From: Lachnospiraceae bacterium
Lineage (GTDB): Bacteria > Bacillota > Clostridia > Lachnospirales > Lachnospiraceae
Direction: 5' to 3'
DNA: 64,000 nt
Assembly (NCBI GenBank): GCA_021772075.1
Contig: JAETNQ010000002.1
Coordinates: forward strand, 1 to 64,000
Below, one piece after another: positions 63,120-64,000 of this stretch (position 1 is its first letter; each line of letters opens with the position of its first letter). The notes beneath the pieces are model-generated. The model searched no databases. It was not told the DNA's origin and saw only the letters and a program-made list of their open reading frames with translations. The translations under genes and the position numbers were made by a program.

Positions 63120-63145
63120 TTATTTTAAACGAAAACCACGGAAAC

Positions 63146-63205
63146 CACGGAAATCAATTTTTGCGGGCTGTGGGCATGGCAGGGCGGGAAAAATTGATTT
63201 CCGTG
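63146..63205. mobile_element. Mini palindromic element D (60 bp)
   Basis: CACGGAAATCAATTTTT (63146-63162) pairs perfectly with its complement at 63189-63205 around a 26-base loop. The left 45 bases match the left end of element A with one difference, and the right 17 match its right end, so D is A with the inner part removed. It starts 12 bases after the pta stop and could serve as a transcription terminator. The sequence AACCACGG is tandemly repeated just before it. Confidence 0.75.
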
Positions 63206-63216
63206 TATAAAAAACG

Positions 63217-64000
63217 TTATGCCAGCTGCGCCTGCACCGCAGTCAGGGCGACTACGCCTACGATATCCTCCCAGGAACATCCCCGGGACAGGTCATTGAC
63301 CGGTTTCGAAATCCCCTGCAGCATAGGCCCGTACGCTTCCGCCTTCGCCAGCCTCTGCACCAGCTTATAACCGATATTCCCGCAATCCAGATTCGGAAAG
63401 ATCAATACGTTTGCTTTCCCTGCCACTTCGCTGCCGGGCGCTTTCGATTTGGCTACCTGGGGAACCAATGCGGCATCGGTCTGCAGCTCACCGTCCAGCA
63501 GAAGATGCGGATACTGTTCATGGGCGATCCTCGTTGCCTCCACCACCTTGTCCACTAAAGGATGCTTCGCGCTCCCCTTCGTAGAATGGGACAGCATAGC
63601 GATAATCGGTTTTGAGCCTACCAGCTGTTTAAAACTTTTCGCGCTCGTATCCGCGATCGCCGCCAGTTCCTCCGGGGTAGGATCCTGGTTTAACCCGCAA
63701 TCCGCAAAAAGAAAGGTTCCTTTATCCCCGAATTTGCAGTCCGGCACATCCATAAGGAAAAAACCGGAAACCAGCTTCACCCCAGGCGCAGTTTTCAGTA
63801 TCTGCAAAGCCGGGCGCAGCGTATCGGCCGTAGCATGGCACGCTCCCGCTACCATCCCGTCCGCATCATTCGCCTTTACCATGATAACGCCAAAAGTCAA
63901 AAAGTCTTTTAACAGAATATCCCTCGCCTTTTCCGGCGTCATCCCCTTGGATTTCCTCGTTTCGTACAAAAGCTCCACATACCCGTCCAGTTTGTCCGTC
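63217..64000 (-). CDS. pta: Phosphate acetyltransferase, 5' end outside the window
   Basis: Pta interconverts acetyl-CoA and acetyl phosphate in acetate fermentation. The 261 codons in the window run in frame from the right edge (DGYVELLYETRKSKGMTPEKARDILL) to the stop, with GACHATADTLRPALQILKTAPG and the C-terminal part MLSHSTKGSAKHPLVDKVVEATRIAHEQ...GELQTDAALVPQVA...ANVLIFPNLDCGNIGYKLVQRL typical of Pta. About 70 N-terminal residues are missing. ackA does not follow downstream, where it is often found. Confidence 0.92.
   Translation of the reverse strand, partial: TDKLDGYVELLYETRKSKGMTPEKARDILLKDFLTFGVIMVKANDADGMVAGACHATADTLRPALQILKTAPGVKLVSGFFLMDVPDCKFGDKGTFLFADCGLNQDPTPEELAAIADTSAKSFKQLVGSKPIIAMLSHSTKGSAKHPLVDKVVEATRIAHEQYPHLLLDGELQTDAALVPQVAKSKAPGSEVAGKANVLIFPNLDCGNIGYKLVQRLAKAEAYGPMLQGISKPVNDLSRGCSWEDIVGVVALTAVQAQLA

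Noticed and set aside
1-64000. CRISPR arrays, rRNA or tRNA genes
   Set aside because: No regularly spaced direct repeats with unique spacers and no tRNA/rRNA signatures were recognised. The 59-bp repeats at 31552 have no variable spacers.

Overview
The window looks like a core-genome stretch of an anaerobic, low-to-mid GC Firmicute, most likely a Lachnospiraceae member (Clostridium cluster XIVa). The reasons are the gene order (recA-recX; nusB-xseA-xseB-ispA-dxs-tlyA-nadK-argR-recN-spoIVB-spo0A; the spoIIIA operon; rimP-nusA-ylxR-ylxQ-infB-rbfA-nrnA-truB-ribF; yceD-rpmF-plsX-acpP-rnc-smc-ftsY), strong AGGAGG ribosome binding sites, sigma-A type promoters with 17-base spacers, and a complete set of spoIIIA genes. 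Almost every gene is on the minus strand. The plus-strand exceptions are rqcH plus an acetyltransferase, a NUDIX hydrolase and grcA.

Layout by position. 1-3.6 kb: recA-recX with a LexA-type SOS promoter, then an RsiV-like membrane protein. 3.6-8.9 kb: cinA, pgsA, rimO, rpoZ, gmk, remA, yicC. 9.0-9.4 kb: long palindromic element A, flanked by an exact 8-bp direct repeat. 9.5-15.4 kb: rqcH, a GNAT protein, two small coat-like proteins, mntP, a NUDIX hydrolase and a SpoVB-like flippase. 15.4-19.3 kb: glgA, a Spo0A that has lost most of its receiver domain, palindromic element B, and spoIVB. 19.3-31.4 kb: recN, argR, nadK, tlyA, dxs, ispA, xseB, xseA, nusB, an Asp23 protein, a transglutaminase lipoprotein and prfC. 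31.5-31.7 kb: a 59-bp tandem repeat carrying repeated extended -10 elements. 31.7-37.0 kb: spoIIIAH to spoIIIAA. 37.2-41.3 kb: grcA, pnp, rpsO and an NlpC/P60 hydrolase with a WalR-like site. 41.3-51.6 kb: a Na/Pi transporter and the nusA-infB operon with a terminator-like rimP leader. 51.6-60.8 kb: a GH25 muramidase, a YitT protein, ilvA, ftsY, smc, rnc, acpP. 60.8-64 kb: plsX, palindromic element C, rpmF, yceD, mini-element D and a truncated pta.

Three things stand out. First, elements A-D form a family of palindromic repeats, about 350 bp when full length, that sit only between genes. A has a clean target-site duplication and B an imperfect one. B and C share a structured core in which stem positions differ by compensatory changes, while their outer arms are unrelated in sequence yet each is almost perfectly self-complementary. 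Second, the Spo0A at its canonical locus keeps an intact DNA-binding domain but has an internal deletion that removes the phosphoacceptor region, although a complete spoIIIA operon and spoIVB remain. Third, several regulatory sites can be read directly: two SOS boxes at recA, a WalR-like direct repeat in front of a cell-wall hydrolase, and hairpin-plus-promoter repeats upstream of prfC.

All calls are from reading the sequence and known family motifs; no search was run.
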